Shown piece after piece: positions 8,202 to 17,326 of a stretch of DNA of 64,000 bases; the first letter of the stretch is position 1; each line of letters begins with the position of its first letter. The position numbers and the translations under genes were made by a program. Below the pieces are notes generated by a model that ran no database searches, was not told the DNA's origin, and saw nothing but the letters and a program-made list of their open reading frames with translations. Source of the stretch: Chitinophagaceae bacterium (lineage in GTDB: Bacteria > Bacteroidota > Bacteroidia > Chitinophagales > Chitinophagaceae); assembly GCA_020403455.1 (NCBI GenBank), contig JADBXP010000012.1, forward strand, positions 1-64,000, written 5' to 3'.

Positions 8202-9206
8202 ATGTTCAATACCCGCTATGTTCTCGCTTCCCGGCCACAGGGGCCGGCTACTGAAGCCAATTTCAGGACGGAAGAAGCTCCTCTTGCAGAGCTGCGGGAG
8301 GGGGAGGTGTTAGTAAGGATTCATTACATATCCTTGGACCCAGCCATGCGAGGATGGATGAATGCGGGTACAACTTACGTGCCCGGTGTAGAACTGGGTG
8401 CTGTTATGCGGGCTTTTGCGGCTGGGGAAGTAATCGTTTCCCGCCATCCGAATTGGAAAACAGGCCAGATGGTGACGGGGCTATTGGGGGTTCAGACTTA
8501 TGCAGTAGTTAAAGGAGAGCACTTGACTGCAGTAGATACAGCATTAGCTCCGCTTAGCTGGTACCTGGGTATTCTGGGTATGCCTGGCTTAACGGCTTAT
8601 TTTGGTTTGCTCGATAAAGGAAATCCGAAACCGGGTGAAACAGTTTTGGTCAGCGGTGCTGCAGGTATGGTAGGGTCACTGGTAGGTCAGATTGCTCGTA
8701 TCAAGGGATGTCGGGTGGCAGGAATTGCCGGAGGTGAGGACAAATGTTCTTTTCTGAAAGACGAGTTGAAATGGGATGTGGTAATAGATTATAAAAATTC
8801 ACCCGATCTATCTGCTGTTTTGAAGGAGCAATTGCCTGAAGGGATTAATGTTTTTTTTGACAATGTAGGGGGGAATATTTTAGATGCAGCACTTACTAAT
8901 CTTGCAAGAGATTGCCGCATCATTATTTGCGGAGCGATCAGTCAATACAATCAACCTGCCATTCAGGGGCCTTCGAATTATATGAAAATTGTTACTGCCC
9001 GGGGTACTTTATCGGGAATCATTGTATTGGATTATTTTGACAGAGCAGCAGAGGCATTGACTGATTTGTCTGGTTGGCTAAAGGCGGGAAAAATTATTTA
9101 CCGCGAACATATCATTCCGGGGATCGATCAGTTCCCATTCGCTTTGAATCAGTTGTTTACCGGTGGGAATAACGGAAAATTATTATTGCAAAATACTTAC
9201 GAATGA
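8202..9206 (+). CDS. Zinc-free MDR oxidoreductase, NADP-dependent enone/alkenal reductase type
   Basis: A 334-residue medium-chain dehydrogenase/reductase of the leukotriene B4 12-hydroxydehydrogenase/curcumin reductase class. Seen directly: S-L-D-P-A-M-R-G-W near residue 46, GMPGLTAY near 127, the nucleotide-binding VSGAAGMVGSLVGQIA near 148, and FFDNVGG near 226. No zinc-ligand cysteine cluster is present, which is normal for the class. Enzymes of this class reduce the C=C bond of alpha,beta-unsaturated ketones with NADPH. It heads a three-gene operon with two exported proteins, its stop overlapping the next start. A second member is encoded at 14423. Confidence 0.92.
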   Translation: MFNTRYVLASRPQGPATEANFRTEEAPLAELREGEVLVRIHYISLDPAMRGWMNAGTTYVPGVELGAVMRAFAAGEVIVSRHPNWKTGQMVTGLLGVQTYAVVKGEHLTAVDTALAPLSWYLGILGMPGLTAYFGLLDKGNPKPGETVLVSGAAGMVGSLVGQIARIKGCRVAGIAGGEDKCSFLKDELKWDVVIDYKNSPDLSAVLKEQLPEGINVFFDNVGGNILDAALTNLARDCRIIICGAISQYNQPAIQGPSNYMKIVTARGTLSGIIVLDYFDRAAEALTDLSGWLKAGKIIYREHIIPGIDQFPFALNQLFTGGNNGKLLLQNTYE

Positions 9207-10321
9207 AGATGCAGAAATTTTTCTTGAGTTGGTTACTGGTGGGATTTTTTTTCACCAGCAGGGCACAGGATAGCATTCCGGCTACTGGTATCAGTGGGGT
9301 ATATGAAGTGGTTGTGGGAACAAATCAGGCATCTGCCGCAATACAATATTTTGGTGAGTTTGGTTTTCAGGTAGTAGATAGTGCCCGATTAACTGCTGTT
9401 CAAGCCGCATCCCTTTACCAGGTACCTGTAGCCGCCAGAGTATATCGGCTTCAGAATGGCAAAATAGATTCACACGGGTTGCTGCGTATCATTGAATGGG
9501 AGCGTCTGCTGGGACCCGGGGTGGGGTATGCTGTGCCTGAAACAGTAGGACAACGGTTAAGTGTGATGCTAACAAAAGACATCATTCGGCTCACCGATAT
9601 ATATCAGTTGCTTCGCACAAAGCAAGAGAAATGGTTGCCAACAGTTCCGGTTTTCGATGATCCGTTGCGCATTAATTCCGGAACAGAAACCGGATTTTAC
9701 AAGCGTCCTGTAGGGGTGAGGGAAAATGCAGTGTATGGGGAATTTTTTAACCATGTGTTTTTTCAACGGTATGGATATACCATACCTGGCTATGGAACAA
9801 TAGACCCGGCTACTCCTTTACAAACCAGTGAGTTTACCCACCATGATTTCTGCATAAAAGTAGACAGCATGCGACAACTGATGTACCTGCAAACAGCTTT
9901 CGGATTAAAAGCGGAGCGGCTACCGGTGGTAGATGGAGATAATAACAAAGGGCCAAAGGCGACCTTCTTGATGCCTGACGGTTACTCCCACTATTATCAG
10001 GGCTTTGTTAGTCCGAATAATATTTGTGGCAAGCTAAAATTTTTTATGGCTGTAAGAGGCGATAAACCGGATGCTTCAGCGCGACAGCGACTGGGTGAGC
10101 CGGGTATTACCATGCATACTTTTTACACACCCCGGTTGCAGTTGATACATGAATTGGTGAAGCGGCATGGACTGCAACCGACCACTATAACTACCAATGA
10201 ATTTGGTGAACTTAGCTTTGTGGTGCGTGGACCGGAGGGTGCAACCTGGCAACTCATAGATAAAAAAAGAACCAACCACCAACCAGTAACAATTTTATCT
10301 ACTCAATTTACCAAAGATTAA
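9203..10321 (+). CDS. Exported two-domain VOC/glyoxalase-like protein
   Basis: A 372-residue protein with a signal peptide (hydrophobic core 5-19, cleavage after about residue 21, TSRAQD). The mature part resembles two vicinal-oxygen-chelate units: the first begins with YEVVVGTNQASAAIQYF (about 34-50) and the second with HHDFCIKVDS (about 213-222). VOC proteins are metal-dependent isomerases, dioxygenases and lyases, or binders; most are cytosolic, so an exported one is unusual. Its ATG overlaps the stop of the upstream reductase, and DUF1838 follows 11 bp later, so the three are co-expressed. Whether metal ligands are complete cannot be judged without an alignment. Confidence 0.72.
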   Translation: MKMQKFFLSWLLVGFFFTSRAQDSIPATGISGVYEVVVGTNQASAAIQYFGEFGFQVVDSARLTAVQAASLYQVPVAARVYRLQNGKIDSHGLLRIIEWERLLGPGVGYAVPETVGQRLSVMLTKDIIRLTDIYQLLRTKQEKWLPTVPVFDDPLRINSGTETGFYKRPVGVRENAVYGEFFNHVFFQRYGYTIPGYGTIDPATPLQTSEFTHHDFCIKVDSMRQLMYLQTAFGLKAERLPVVDGDNNKGPKATFLMPDGYSHYYQGFVSPNNICGKLKFFMAVRGDKPDASARQRLGEPGITMHTFYTPRLQLIHELVKRHGLQPTTITTNEFGELSFVVRGPEGATWQLIDKKRTNHQPVTILSTQFTKD

Positions 10322-10332
10322 ATCCCAACCAC

Positions 10333-11202
10333 ATGAAACAATTATTTGGATGCTTATGCTCTTTTTTGCTGCTTCATTCAGCAATATGGGCTCAGAACAA
10401 ATCAGGTTACAATCTAGAAGATGCCCGCGACAATATGGATGCCTACATGAAAGTGAGAGGTTCACTTTCGCCTACAGACGAGGTTGTTTTTTATGCTAAA
10501 GGGGCCATTTATGCCTATGACCCTGAAAAACCATGGAAGCATCTTTTCAATTTTGAGATGTACAATATTGCACGCAGTGAGAAACTTCCTGGTGATAGCG
10601 GATGGCGGTTGATTACACGCGAGATGCTGGTGTACCAAGATCCCAAGACCAATGAAATAATTTCTAGCTGGAAAAATCCATGGACCGGTGAAGAGGTAGA
10701 AGTGATGCATGTTTGGAATGATCCCGTGAACCAGCAGTTTAAATATGGTTCTTTTAAAGTGCCTTATCAGCGCATGGGAAGTGACAGGTTAGGCATGTTC
10801 AACGATGTGCCGCTTTCTTATCCTTCCCCCCTCAAAAAATCTGAATGGCCAGACAACACCCGCAGTGATGTGTACCAGGGTGCTGAGCTTTTCAACTTTT
10901 TTTGTAGTGAAAAAGAGCTCAACAATAAAAAAATTGTCAATGCCACTGCAGACGTATCCTGGACAAGATTCAGTGATTTTCTTCCTTGGATGAAAATGAG
11001 TAGCAGGCCTGGTAACTTATTGTACCAGGGCAGAGGGTATAAATTGAAGAATGGATATGCGGATCTGCCTGAAAAAATTAAATCTTTTGTCGAAAGCAAT
11101 TTCCCTGAATACGCACATGCTCCTGCTACCTACACATCTCCCAATATGACCAGCTGGAAATATTACAAGAAGGTAATGGAAGAGAGAAAGAAAAAAGGGT
11201 AA
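10333..11202 (+). CDS. Exported DUF1838-family protein
   Basis: A 289-residue protein with a signal peptide (cleavage near IWAQN, residue 21). The body matches the DUF1838 pattern: NLEDARDNMDAYMKVRGSL at the start of the domain, then aromatic-rich strands with NPWTGEEVEVMHVWNDPV around residues 115-132. The family has no established function that I know of; I recall members lying in degradation clusters of other bacteria. It is the last gene of the reductase-VOC-DUF1838 operon, followed by a strong hairpin terminator at 11221. Confidence 0.8.
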   Translation: MKQLFGCLCSFLLLHSAIWAQNKSGYNLEDARDNMDAYMKVRGSLSPTDEVVFYAKGAIYAYDPEKPWKHLFNFEMYNIARSEKLPGDSGWRLITREMLVYQDPKTNEIISSWKNPWTGEEVEVMHVWNDPVNQQFKYGSFKVPYQRMGSDRLGMFNDVPLSYPSPLKKSEWPDNTRSDVYQGAELFNFFCSEKELNNKKIVNATADVSWTRFSDFLPWMKMSSRPGNLLYQGRGYKLKNGYADLPEKIKSFVESNFPEYAHAPATYTSPNMTSWKYYKKVMEERKKKG

Positions 11203-11220
11203 GCAATTACTCAACAAAAA

Positions 11221-11253
11221 AAATACCCCTGGATTTCCAGGGGTATTTTTTTT
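11221..11253. terminator. Bidirectional rho-independent terminator
   Basis: AAATACCCCTGG (11221-11232), loop ATTT, CCAGGGGTATTT (11237-11248), flanked by an A-run on the left and a T-run on the right. It lies between the convergent DUF1838 gene (ends 11202) and TonB receptor gene (ends 11273) and can stop both. Confidence 0.92.
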
Positions 11254-11272
11254 GGGGTATTGTGTTCTACAA

Positions 11273-14152
11273 TTAAAAGTCAAATGAAATATAAGCTATC
11301 CATCTTCTGGGTAATTGTAAATAGCCTTGTGACCAGATAGCTACACCATTGTTAACGAAGTTAGGTGTGGTTTGTAACTGTCCCATAGCGGTAGAGTTTT
11401 CTTGCAGACCTGCAATTTGCTGAACACCCTGGCGGTTGCCGATGTTCTTACACTGCAGACCTACTCTGAATTCTTTCTTGCCACCGATGCCTACGCGAAC
11501 GTAACCACCCGCATTTAAAACAGTCATTTTACCTAAGTCAATCAGGTTGGTAGCATCTGCGTAACGTGTTCCTACTGCATTAGCAGAGAAGTCAAGACCA
11601 AACCATTTACCCTGATAAAGGGCCACTGTATTCCAGATATAGTCGGGTACATTGGGCAGACGGTTACCTACCACGTCTATCGATGTTTGTCCGCTACCTT
11701 CGTTGATTACCTTCAATCCGAACAGATTACCGTTCACGTCAACGTCTGGCAGATTAGATTGTTTGCCAATGATACCGCCGGATACTGCGTTGGATATTTT
11801 GAAATTGGTGAAGGTGGCTTTCTGAAGAGTCACACTGCTTCTAACACTTAATCCGCGAAGGAACCCGGTGGGAGCCCACGACAAAGAAATTTCAGAACCC
11901 ATGATTCTGTTGGAACCGAAAGGTTTAGAAACCAGTAGACCGTTTTCAAAAATAGATGCCAGCCTGTTCTTGATGGTGTTGTGATAGAAGGAGAAGTCGA
12001 AACCGAAGTCTCCTGCTTGTCCTTTGAATCCACCCTCGAATGAAGTGATGATCTCATTGCCGGATAATCCATCTGGCAAGCGCAACAACCTGCTGGCAGT
12101 GGCGTTGTTGGCTGTTGGACCAACATACTCCAATGATGTGAAGGCGGTATAGTCTGGCATGCGGTATGCACGGTTGGCGTTGGCATAAATGGCAGCGTTT
12201 CTGCTAAACATATAATTCAGACCAAATGAAACGGAATAGTCACCAAACTCAAGTATACGGGTAATGGCACTGTCGAATGGAGCTTTGGTTTCCCGCAGAT
12301 CCATATTCAGCCAGTCGTAACGGGCACCCACATTGATGGTGAGTTTATCATTGAATTTGATTTCATGTCCGGCAAAGAGTGCATTCACCTGCTCGTTGTA
12401 GCGACCGCGGCGGGTAATGGAGCCTCTTTGTGGGTTAGCAGTTGCGTTGGCAATTGTTATATTCAAAGGAATAGTGGCAACAGGTGATACTGCCAGTCTG
12501 CCCGGAATTACACCATTGATCATCTGCAGATTGAATGGATCTGAAGGATTCACAAAATGTGAATAGCTATAAGTAGTCGGCTTCAGGTTAGTATTAGAGA
12601 AATAATAACCAATCTGAAAGGTTTGACGTTTTCCATTACCGTTGTTCCATGTCTTTTTTAATCTCAATTCATTCATGAAATCATCATCATAGGCATCTCC
12701 ATCCAACATCAGTCTGAATGCACCACCTGAAGATGAATAGAGGGTGCCTGGTGCAAAGGTGGAGGGAAGCACTGCTGAAGAATACAGTCCATTGCTATTA
12801 TAGAAGGAAGGAATGGAGAATGGATATTTAGTACCGCTGTAAAGACTCTGGAAGCGGAATTTATTTTCTATTGTCCAGTTTCTTTTAAGGTTCCTCTCAA
12901 AAGAGAAATTCAGTTGGAGATTTCTGGAGGTATTGTTGTCTCTCAACTGTTGGTCAATATTGCGGGTGATTTGTTGTCCGGTTACAGGATCTACAACAGG
13001 AATGCCACCCGGGCGGGGCAGCGTAGCGCTGCTGCGTGTTCCGAATACGGAATAATTCTGACTTGCAAATCCCGGGAAGATGAAGGTGTGAATGTTCTGC
13101 CAGTTACCGGGTAATTTCTTGGTAACCGGATCAAGGGGAACATCTGTCAGGTTCTGGAAGCTGTAATTGCCATAGATAAATCCAAGGCGAATTTTTCCCT
13201 TACCATCTGCGTTGAGGAAATCAAAGTTTCCTCTTAATTGATAACCTTGGTCATTGTAGCCGGTTTTTCTGAATCCGCGATCATCAATGGTCCATCCGCC
13301 AATGTTGTAGCGAACTAACTTATCTTTTGATAAAGAGCCGTTCACGTTCCAGTCGATGCGATAGTTGAGGTAGTTGTTATCGGTGTGAATGTTATCATAG
13401 CGGCTGAATTTGAAAGAGCCGTGGGTTTCCTCACCTCCGGTCTTACTGATGATATTTACAACACCTGCTGCAGCAGAACGACCGTAAACAGTTGCTGTGC
13501 TACCACGAACAACCTCTACTTTTTCAACGTTGTCATCGAAGCCAAAACCTGCATCGGGCAGGCGGCCGGCGCTACCAAAGGCAGGCAGACCATCGATCAG
13601 TATGCTGGTATATACCAGACCGCCCAATGGGTTGCCATCGGGAAAGCCCCGAATTACAATCCCTCCTCTTCTACCCTGGGAGTTATTGGCAAATACACCG
13701 GGTGTAAGCGTTACGGCTTCAGCAAAGCTTTCGGGCTTAATAGATTTAAGTACTTTGTTGCTAATGATATCAACTGCTTGGGTGGCTTCAATCTTTCGCA
13801 CCGGCTGTCGGCCTGCAGTTACACTCACTTCATTCAGTTGGTTGATCTCTTCTTCCAGCCAAACCTCAACCGATGTTCGGTTATTCAGGTCAATTTGCTG
13901 GGAACGATGGTTCACCGCGCTGATAACAAGGCGGGCATTGGCGGAGGATACCCGAATGGAAAACTGTCCGTTTTTGTCGGTTGTTACACCGGTTTTGGTA
14001 CCTTTTTCCTGTACGGAGGCGCCATCCAGGGCGGCTTTGGTTTCTTTATCTACTACCTTTCCAGAAATAGTTACCTGTGCATAAGCGGCAGGCAGAACCA
14101 ACAGAAAGCAGATGAATAAACCAAGTGCTCTTTTCAGCATGTTCAGATGCAT
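11273..14152 (-). CDS. TonB-dependent outer-membrane receptor with CarboxypepD-regulatory-like domain
   Basis: A 959-residue receptor. A signal peptide (cleavage near AAYAQ, residue 25-26) leads to a carboxypeptidase-regulatory-like domain (about 27-110, VTISGKVVDKETKAALDGA), a plug domain (about 120-235, with VEVVRGS and YGRSAAAGVVNIISK) and a 22-strand-type beta-barrel ending in phenylalanine. No SusD partner is nearby, so it is not a classical polysaccharide system; the architecture fits uptake of a small organic compound or a chelate. It is monocistronic, transcribed leftward 28 bp from operator site 3, and is probably the outer-membrane entry step for the island's substrate. Confidence 0.95.
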   Translation of the reverse strand: MHLNMLKRALGLFICFLLVLPAAYAQVTISGKVVDKETKAALDGASVQEKGTKTGVTTDKNGQFSIRVSSANARLVISAVNHRSQQIDLNNRTSVEVWLEEEINQLNEVSVTAGRQPVRKIEATQAVDIISNKVLKSIKPESFAEAVTLTPGVFANNSQGRRGGIVIRGFPDGNPLGGLVYTSILIDGLPAFGSAGRLPDAGFGFDDNVEKVEVVRGSTATVYGRSAAAGVVNIISKTGGEETHGSFKFSRYDNIHTDNNYLNYRIDWNVNGSLSKDKLVRYNIGGWTIDDRGFRKTGYNDQGYQLRGNFDFLNADGKGKIRLGFIYGNYSFQNLTDVPLDPVTKKLPGNWQNIHTFIFPGFASQNYSVFGTRSSATLPRPGGIPVVDPVTGQQITRNIDQQLRDNNTSRNLQLNFSFERNLKRNWTIENKFRFQSLYSGTKYPFSIPSFYNSNGLYSSAVLPSTFAPGTLYSSSGGAFRLMLDGDAYDDDFMNELRLKKTWNNGNGKRQTFQIGYYFSNTNLKPTTYSYSHFVNPSDPFNLQMINGVIPGRLAVSPVATIPLNITIANATANPQRGSITRRGRYNEQVNALFAGHEIKFNDKLTINVGARYDWLNMDLRETKAPFDSAITRILEFGDYSVSFGLNYMFSRNAAIYANANRAYRMPDYTAFTSLEYVGPTANNATASRLLRLPDGLSGNEIITSFEGGFKGQAGDFGFDFSFYHNTIKNRLASIFENGLLVSKPFGSNRIMGSEISLSWAPTGFLRGLSVRSSVTLQKATFTNFKISNAVSGGIIGKQSNLPDVDVNGNLFGLKVINEGSGQTSIDVVGNRLPNVPDYIWNTVALYQGKWFGLDFSANAVGTRYADATNLIDLGKMTVLNAGGYVRVGIGGKKEFRVGLQCKNIGNRQGVQQIAGLQENSTAMGQLQTTPNFVNNGVAIWSQGYLQLPRRWIAYISFDF

Positions 14153-14180
14153 AAAAATAGTTTTTGGTGGAAGATGAATA

Positions 14181-14201
14181 ATAGTTAACTACATTAACTA
14201 A
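14181..14201. promoter_or_regulatory. Palindromic operator, probably for the MarR regulator (site 3)
   Basis: ATAGTTAA (14181-14188), spacer CTACA, TTAACTAA (14194-14201). It lies 28 bp before the TonB receptor start and 221 bp before the reductase at 14423, so its nearer target is the receptor. The spacer differs from sites 1 and 2 by one base. Confidence 0.82.
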
Positions 14202-14422
14202 TCTGAAAAATACTGAATTATCATCGATTAAACAATTATTCAGTCACTTTTTTCCATCCGGAGTTCCTAAAATCCTTATTTTACAATCATTTAGAGGTCT
14301 TTCATTCTACCGATTTCCCGGCCTGTATATTGGTGATTCCCGTAATTATTTCTTCTGCAGGAAGGTTGAAATCGAATAGGTTGAATACTTCATCATCCAA
14401 TCATTTCCCCAATTTTTAAAAA

Positions 14423-15475
14423 ATGCACGAAGCCCACATACAGTCCAACTTGCCGCACTCGATGCAACAGTGGGTGTTGAGAGAACGTCCTGTGCATCAG
14501 GTGGAGGAGCGTCATTTTGAACTTCTGGAAGCTCCGCTTCCTGTTCCGGGTGATGGGCAGGTTTTAGTGAAGGTATTGTTCCTGGGACTAGCACCTGTTA
14601 TGCTGCGATACATGCGCAACGAAACCAGTTTCGAGCGACCACTGGCTTTGGGTGATGTTATGCATGGAAGAGGAGTTGGTAGAGTAATACAGAGTAATCA
14701 TCCGGGGTACCAAATTGGGGATATTATTCAGGCGAAAATGGGATGGAGAGAATATGCATTGATTGATGGCAATGACCCGTATTATCTCATCTATAAAATG
14801 AATCACACTGACCTCCCTTTATCGCATGGCATAAGTAGTCTCGCGATGAGTGGGTTTACTGCACTGATAGGTATGCGCGATATAGGATTAGTAAAATCCG
14901 GGGACAGGGTTTTGGTATCCGGAGCTGCAGGAGGTGTAGGCAGTCAGTGTGCTTTTATTGCCAAAGCATTAGATGCAGGTAAAGTTGTTGGTCTAGCTGG
15001 AGGTCCGGAAAAATGTAACTACCTGGTAACTAAAATGGGTTATGACATGGCGATCGATTATAAGCAGGAAAGTATGCTTGCGGAACTCGATCGGCAATTT
15101 CCGGATGGCATTGATGTTTTCTTTGACAATGTGGGAGGAAAGCTGCTCGATGATGTACTGGCGCGTATCAGAAGAAAGGCGCGAATAGTTATTTGTGGAA
15201 GGATTTCTGAGTATTTGCTAGATCCCTCGCAGTACCATGCTTACAAAAATATTCATCGGATTGGATTACAGGATGCTAAAATGGAAGCTTTTTTTGTTTA
15301 TGATTATACTGCACACTTCAAGGAGTATGAAACTACGCTTGCGCAATGGATCAGACAAGGCCGGCTTCATACTTCTGAGCACATACTCCAAGGGATCGAG
15401 CAGATGCCCAGGGCTTTGATGAATCTCTATGAAGGTGTTAATGTTGGTGTAATGATGGTACAAGTAGCCGAATAA
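14423..15475 (+). CDS. Zinc-free MDR oxidoreductase, second enone/alkenal reductase
   Basis: A 350-residue protein of the same class as the one at 8202: V-L-V-S-G-A-A-G-G-V-G-S nucleotide-binding segment near residue 165 and VFFDNVGG near 235. Starts at 14423 or at the ATG at 14462 (MQQWVLRERP) are both possible; the latter aligns better with the usual family N-terminus. It is 8 bp upstream of an MFS gene and probably co-transcribed with it. Two divergent copies in one regulon suggest two distinct unsaturated intermediates. A 270-bp gap separates it from the TonB gene and holds operator site 3; nothing else stands out there. Confidence 0.9.
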   Translation: MHEAHIQSNLPHSMQQWVLRERPVHQVEERHFELLEAPLPVPGDGQVLVKVLFLGLAPVMLRYMRNETSFERPLALGDVMHGRGVGRVIQSNHPGYQIGDIIQAKMGWREYALIDGNDPYYLIYKMNHTDLPLSHGISSLAMSGFTALIGMRDIGLVKSGDRVLVSGAAGGVGSQCAFIAKALDAGKVVGLAGGPEKCNYLVTKMGYDMAIDYKQESMLAELDRQFPDGIDVFFDNVGGKLLDDVLARIRRKARIVICGRISEYLLDPSQYHAYKNIHRIGLQDAKMEAFFVYDYTAHFKEYETTLAQWIRQGRLHTSEHILQGIEQMPRALMNLYEGVNVGVMMVQVAE

Positions 15476-15483
15476 AAAATGTT

Positions 15484-16734
15484 ATGATGAATAATTGGAA
15501 GAAGTTTTTACCCTGGATAATGGTTGTACTTGCCTTATTGACTATTACGATCAATAGTGGCATAAGTGCTTCTATTACTTCCATCTTCGACACTTTTCTT
15601 AAAGACACCTTTCAAATTGATAACAAACATTTACACCTGCTCAAATGGCGCGATGCTATCAGTGATCTGTCTGCAGCAATATTCGTTTTTCTTGCCGGGG
15701 TAATGATCGATCGGCTTGGCCCCAAGCGGGTCATTCTCTTTGGCACCATCATTTTATGCTTGGCTTATTTCCTATATAGTAAAACAACCAACATCTACCA
15801 GGTATATGGTGTTCACATTCTTTTGGCTGTTGCATTGGTGACATCAGGAAGCATTCCCAACATTATTTTGGTATCTTCCTGGTTTCAGCGAAACAGAGGT
15901 CTCGCTCTGGGAATTATACTAACAGGTACCAGTCTGGGAGGTTTTATCGCTACTAAGTCCCCATTGCTCGCTTATATCGAATCGAATGGATGGCGAGCGG
16001 CGATGCAACTGCTGGCTGTTTTGCCTTTTTTGCTGGCCATACTGGTGATTCTGGTTATGCGCAATAAGCCTACATCGAATGGAGAAACGAAAGAGAATTC
16101 AACCCCTACAAGACAGGGTAGTCAATCTGCTGACGGAATGGAATTTAGTGCTGCTATCCGAACCCCCCTCTTTATCCTACTTTGCCTCTGCTCCTTCTGC
16201 GTTTTTTATAGCATTGTTGCCATGATCAAGAATACGGTGTTATATGTTACAGAAGCGGGGTATCCGCTGACCATGGCAGTTAACTGGCTTGGCACTTATT
16301 TTTTGTTTTCCATTATAGGTAAATTCATCTTTTCTTTTATAGCTGATTATGTCAGTGCATTTTATATGTATGCCCTCTGCTGTATCCTGATGTTTGTAGG
16401 GTCATTGGGATTCAGTTTTGCTTCTGTCGCACAGTTAGACTATCTGATGCCGATAATGGCTATGGGGTGGGGTGGTATTTATAGTATTGGTAATTTACTC
16501 ATCATGCGCAACTTCGGAACACGCGCCGCAGGAAAGATCAATGGAACCATCAGTATTGTACAATCAGCCGGACTTGCTCTGGGACCAATCCTGACAGCTT
16601 ACCTTCACGATGCTTTTTCCTATGCTACCGGATTTAAAGTGGTGAGTATCTTGTTGCTGCTGGCATGTATTTTGTCTACCCGACTGGTCCGACATGCTAT
16701 TCCTGCCACCAACGCATCAACAGAGAAATTCTGA
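15484..16734 (+). CDS. MFS transporter, monocarboxylate/oxalate-formate-like
   Basis: A 416-residue protein with about twelve membrane spans and a central hydrophilic loop (about 197-220, rich in Asn, Glu, Thr). The motif MIDRLGPKRVILFG after span 2 is the canonical MFS loop, and SSWFQRNRGLALGI resembles the NWF motif of the carrier at 978, placing both in the same broad subgroup. It follows the second reductase by 8 bp and precedes operator site 4. Its direction and cargo are not deducible. Confidence 0.88.
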   Translation: MMNNWKKFLPWIMVVLALLTITINSGISASITSIFDTFLKDTFQIDNKHLHLLKWRDAISDLSAAIFVFLAGVMIDRLGPKRVILFGTIILCLAYFLYSKTTNIYQVYGVHILLAVALVTSGSIPNIILVSSWFQRNRGLALGIILTGTSLGGFIATKSPLLAYIESNGWRAAMQLLAVLPFLLAILVILVMRNKPTSNGETKENSTPTRQGSQSADGMEFSAAIRTPLFILLCLCSFCVFYSIVAMIKNTVLYVTEAGYPLTMAVNWLGTYFLFSIIGKFIFSFIADYVSAFYMYALCCILMFVGSLGFSFASVAQLDYLMPIMAMGWGGIYSIGNLLIMRNFGTRAAGKINGTISIVQSAGLALGPILTAYLHDAFSYATGFKVVSILLLLACILSTRLVRHAIPATNASTEKF

Positions 16735-16759
16735 ACTAAATTAAATTTGACCCCTTCGA

Positions 16760-16788
16760 AAAATTAGTTAACTTTATTAACTAATTTT
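16760..16788. promoter_or_regulatory. Palindromic operator, probably for the MarR regulator (site 4)
   Basis: Core TTAGTTAA (16764-16771), spacer CTTTA, TTAACTAA (16777-16784). Symmetry extends to 12-bp arms over 16760-16788, making this the most perfect copy. It ends 14 bp before the first gene of the twelve-gene operon. A sequence matching the Bacteroidota minus-7 box pattern TAnnTTTG (TAAATTTG, 16742-16749) lies just upstream, so a bound repressor would cover the likely start region; that promoter call is tentative. Confidence 0.85.
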
Positions 16789-16802
16789 CAAAAGTCTTTG
16801 TT

Positions 16803-17291
16803 ATGGCACACTTACTACTATTCCCTGACATGACAGGCGTTTGGGAAGGGACTTACACCCGCATCAGCGAATCGGGAGAAGTGCTTTTCCGTCACAAAAG
16901 CAGACTGACACTTCACCTCAAAGACAATGAATGGCGTCAGTCGAATCTCTATTCTTTTGACAATGGTCGCGAAGAGTTTCACAATTTCGGCATGTCGCCC
17001 TTCGATGAAAATGGAGTCATGAAATACGACAACCAACGCATCACAGGAGAAGCCTGGGAAGCCAATGGTGGAAAGAACATTCTGCTCTGGTGGACATACA
17101 AGCAGTTTCCGGGTTCAATGCTGTATGAAATGATTACCCCTATTTCTCCTACCCATCGCATGCGTGTATGGCAACACTCGATGAATGGAAAATTTGAGGG
17201 GATCACGATGATTGAAGAGCATAAAAAAGCTGATCAATCCACTATATCTTTATCACATTATGATCAGTCCAGTTATATCAAAGAGGCCTGA
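16803..17291 (+). CDS. Small lipocalin-like protein (DUF3598-like)
   Basis: A 162-residue protein with no signal peptide. The start D-M-T-G-V-W-E-G-T-Y, alternating strand pattern and length suggest a lipocalin/DUF3598-type beta-barrel, a fold that binds or isomerises small hydrophobic molecules. I do not recognise catalytic residues. It is the first gene of the long operon, 14 bp downstream of operator site 4 and 35 bp upstream of the hydro-lyase large subunit. The family call is weak; an uncharacterised pathway protein is the safe description. Confidence 0.65.
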   Translation: MAHLLLFPDMTGVWEGTYTRISESGEVLFRHKSRLTLHLKDNEWRQSNLYSFDNGREEFHNFGMSPFDENGVMKYDNQRITGEAWEANGGKNILLWWTYKQFPGSMLYEMITPISPTHRMRVWQHSMNGKFEGITMIEEHKKADQSTISLSHYDQSSYIKEA

Positions 17292-17326
17292 TTGGGTTTA
17301 ATTATTTTAAAATTAAGTAGCAGATT

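Noticed and set aside
13385..14119. A 244-codon rightward ORF and a 195-codon ORF in another frame opposite the TonB receptor gene
   Set aside because: Both lie entirely inside a well-supported receptor gene with signal peptide, plug and barrel, have no recognisable domain and no promoter context; they are frame shadows.
11273..14152. Polysaccharide utilisation locus
   Set aside because: There is a TonB receptor but no SusD homologue, no glycoside hydrolase and no sugar sensor nearby.
5832..16788. Repeated palindromes as a CRISPR array or mobile repeat
   Set aside because: The copies are kilobases apart, have no regular spacers and always sit next to start codons; an operator explains them better.
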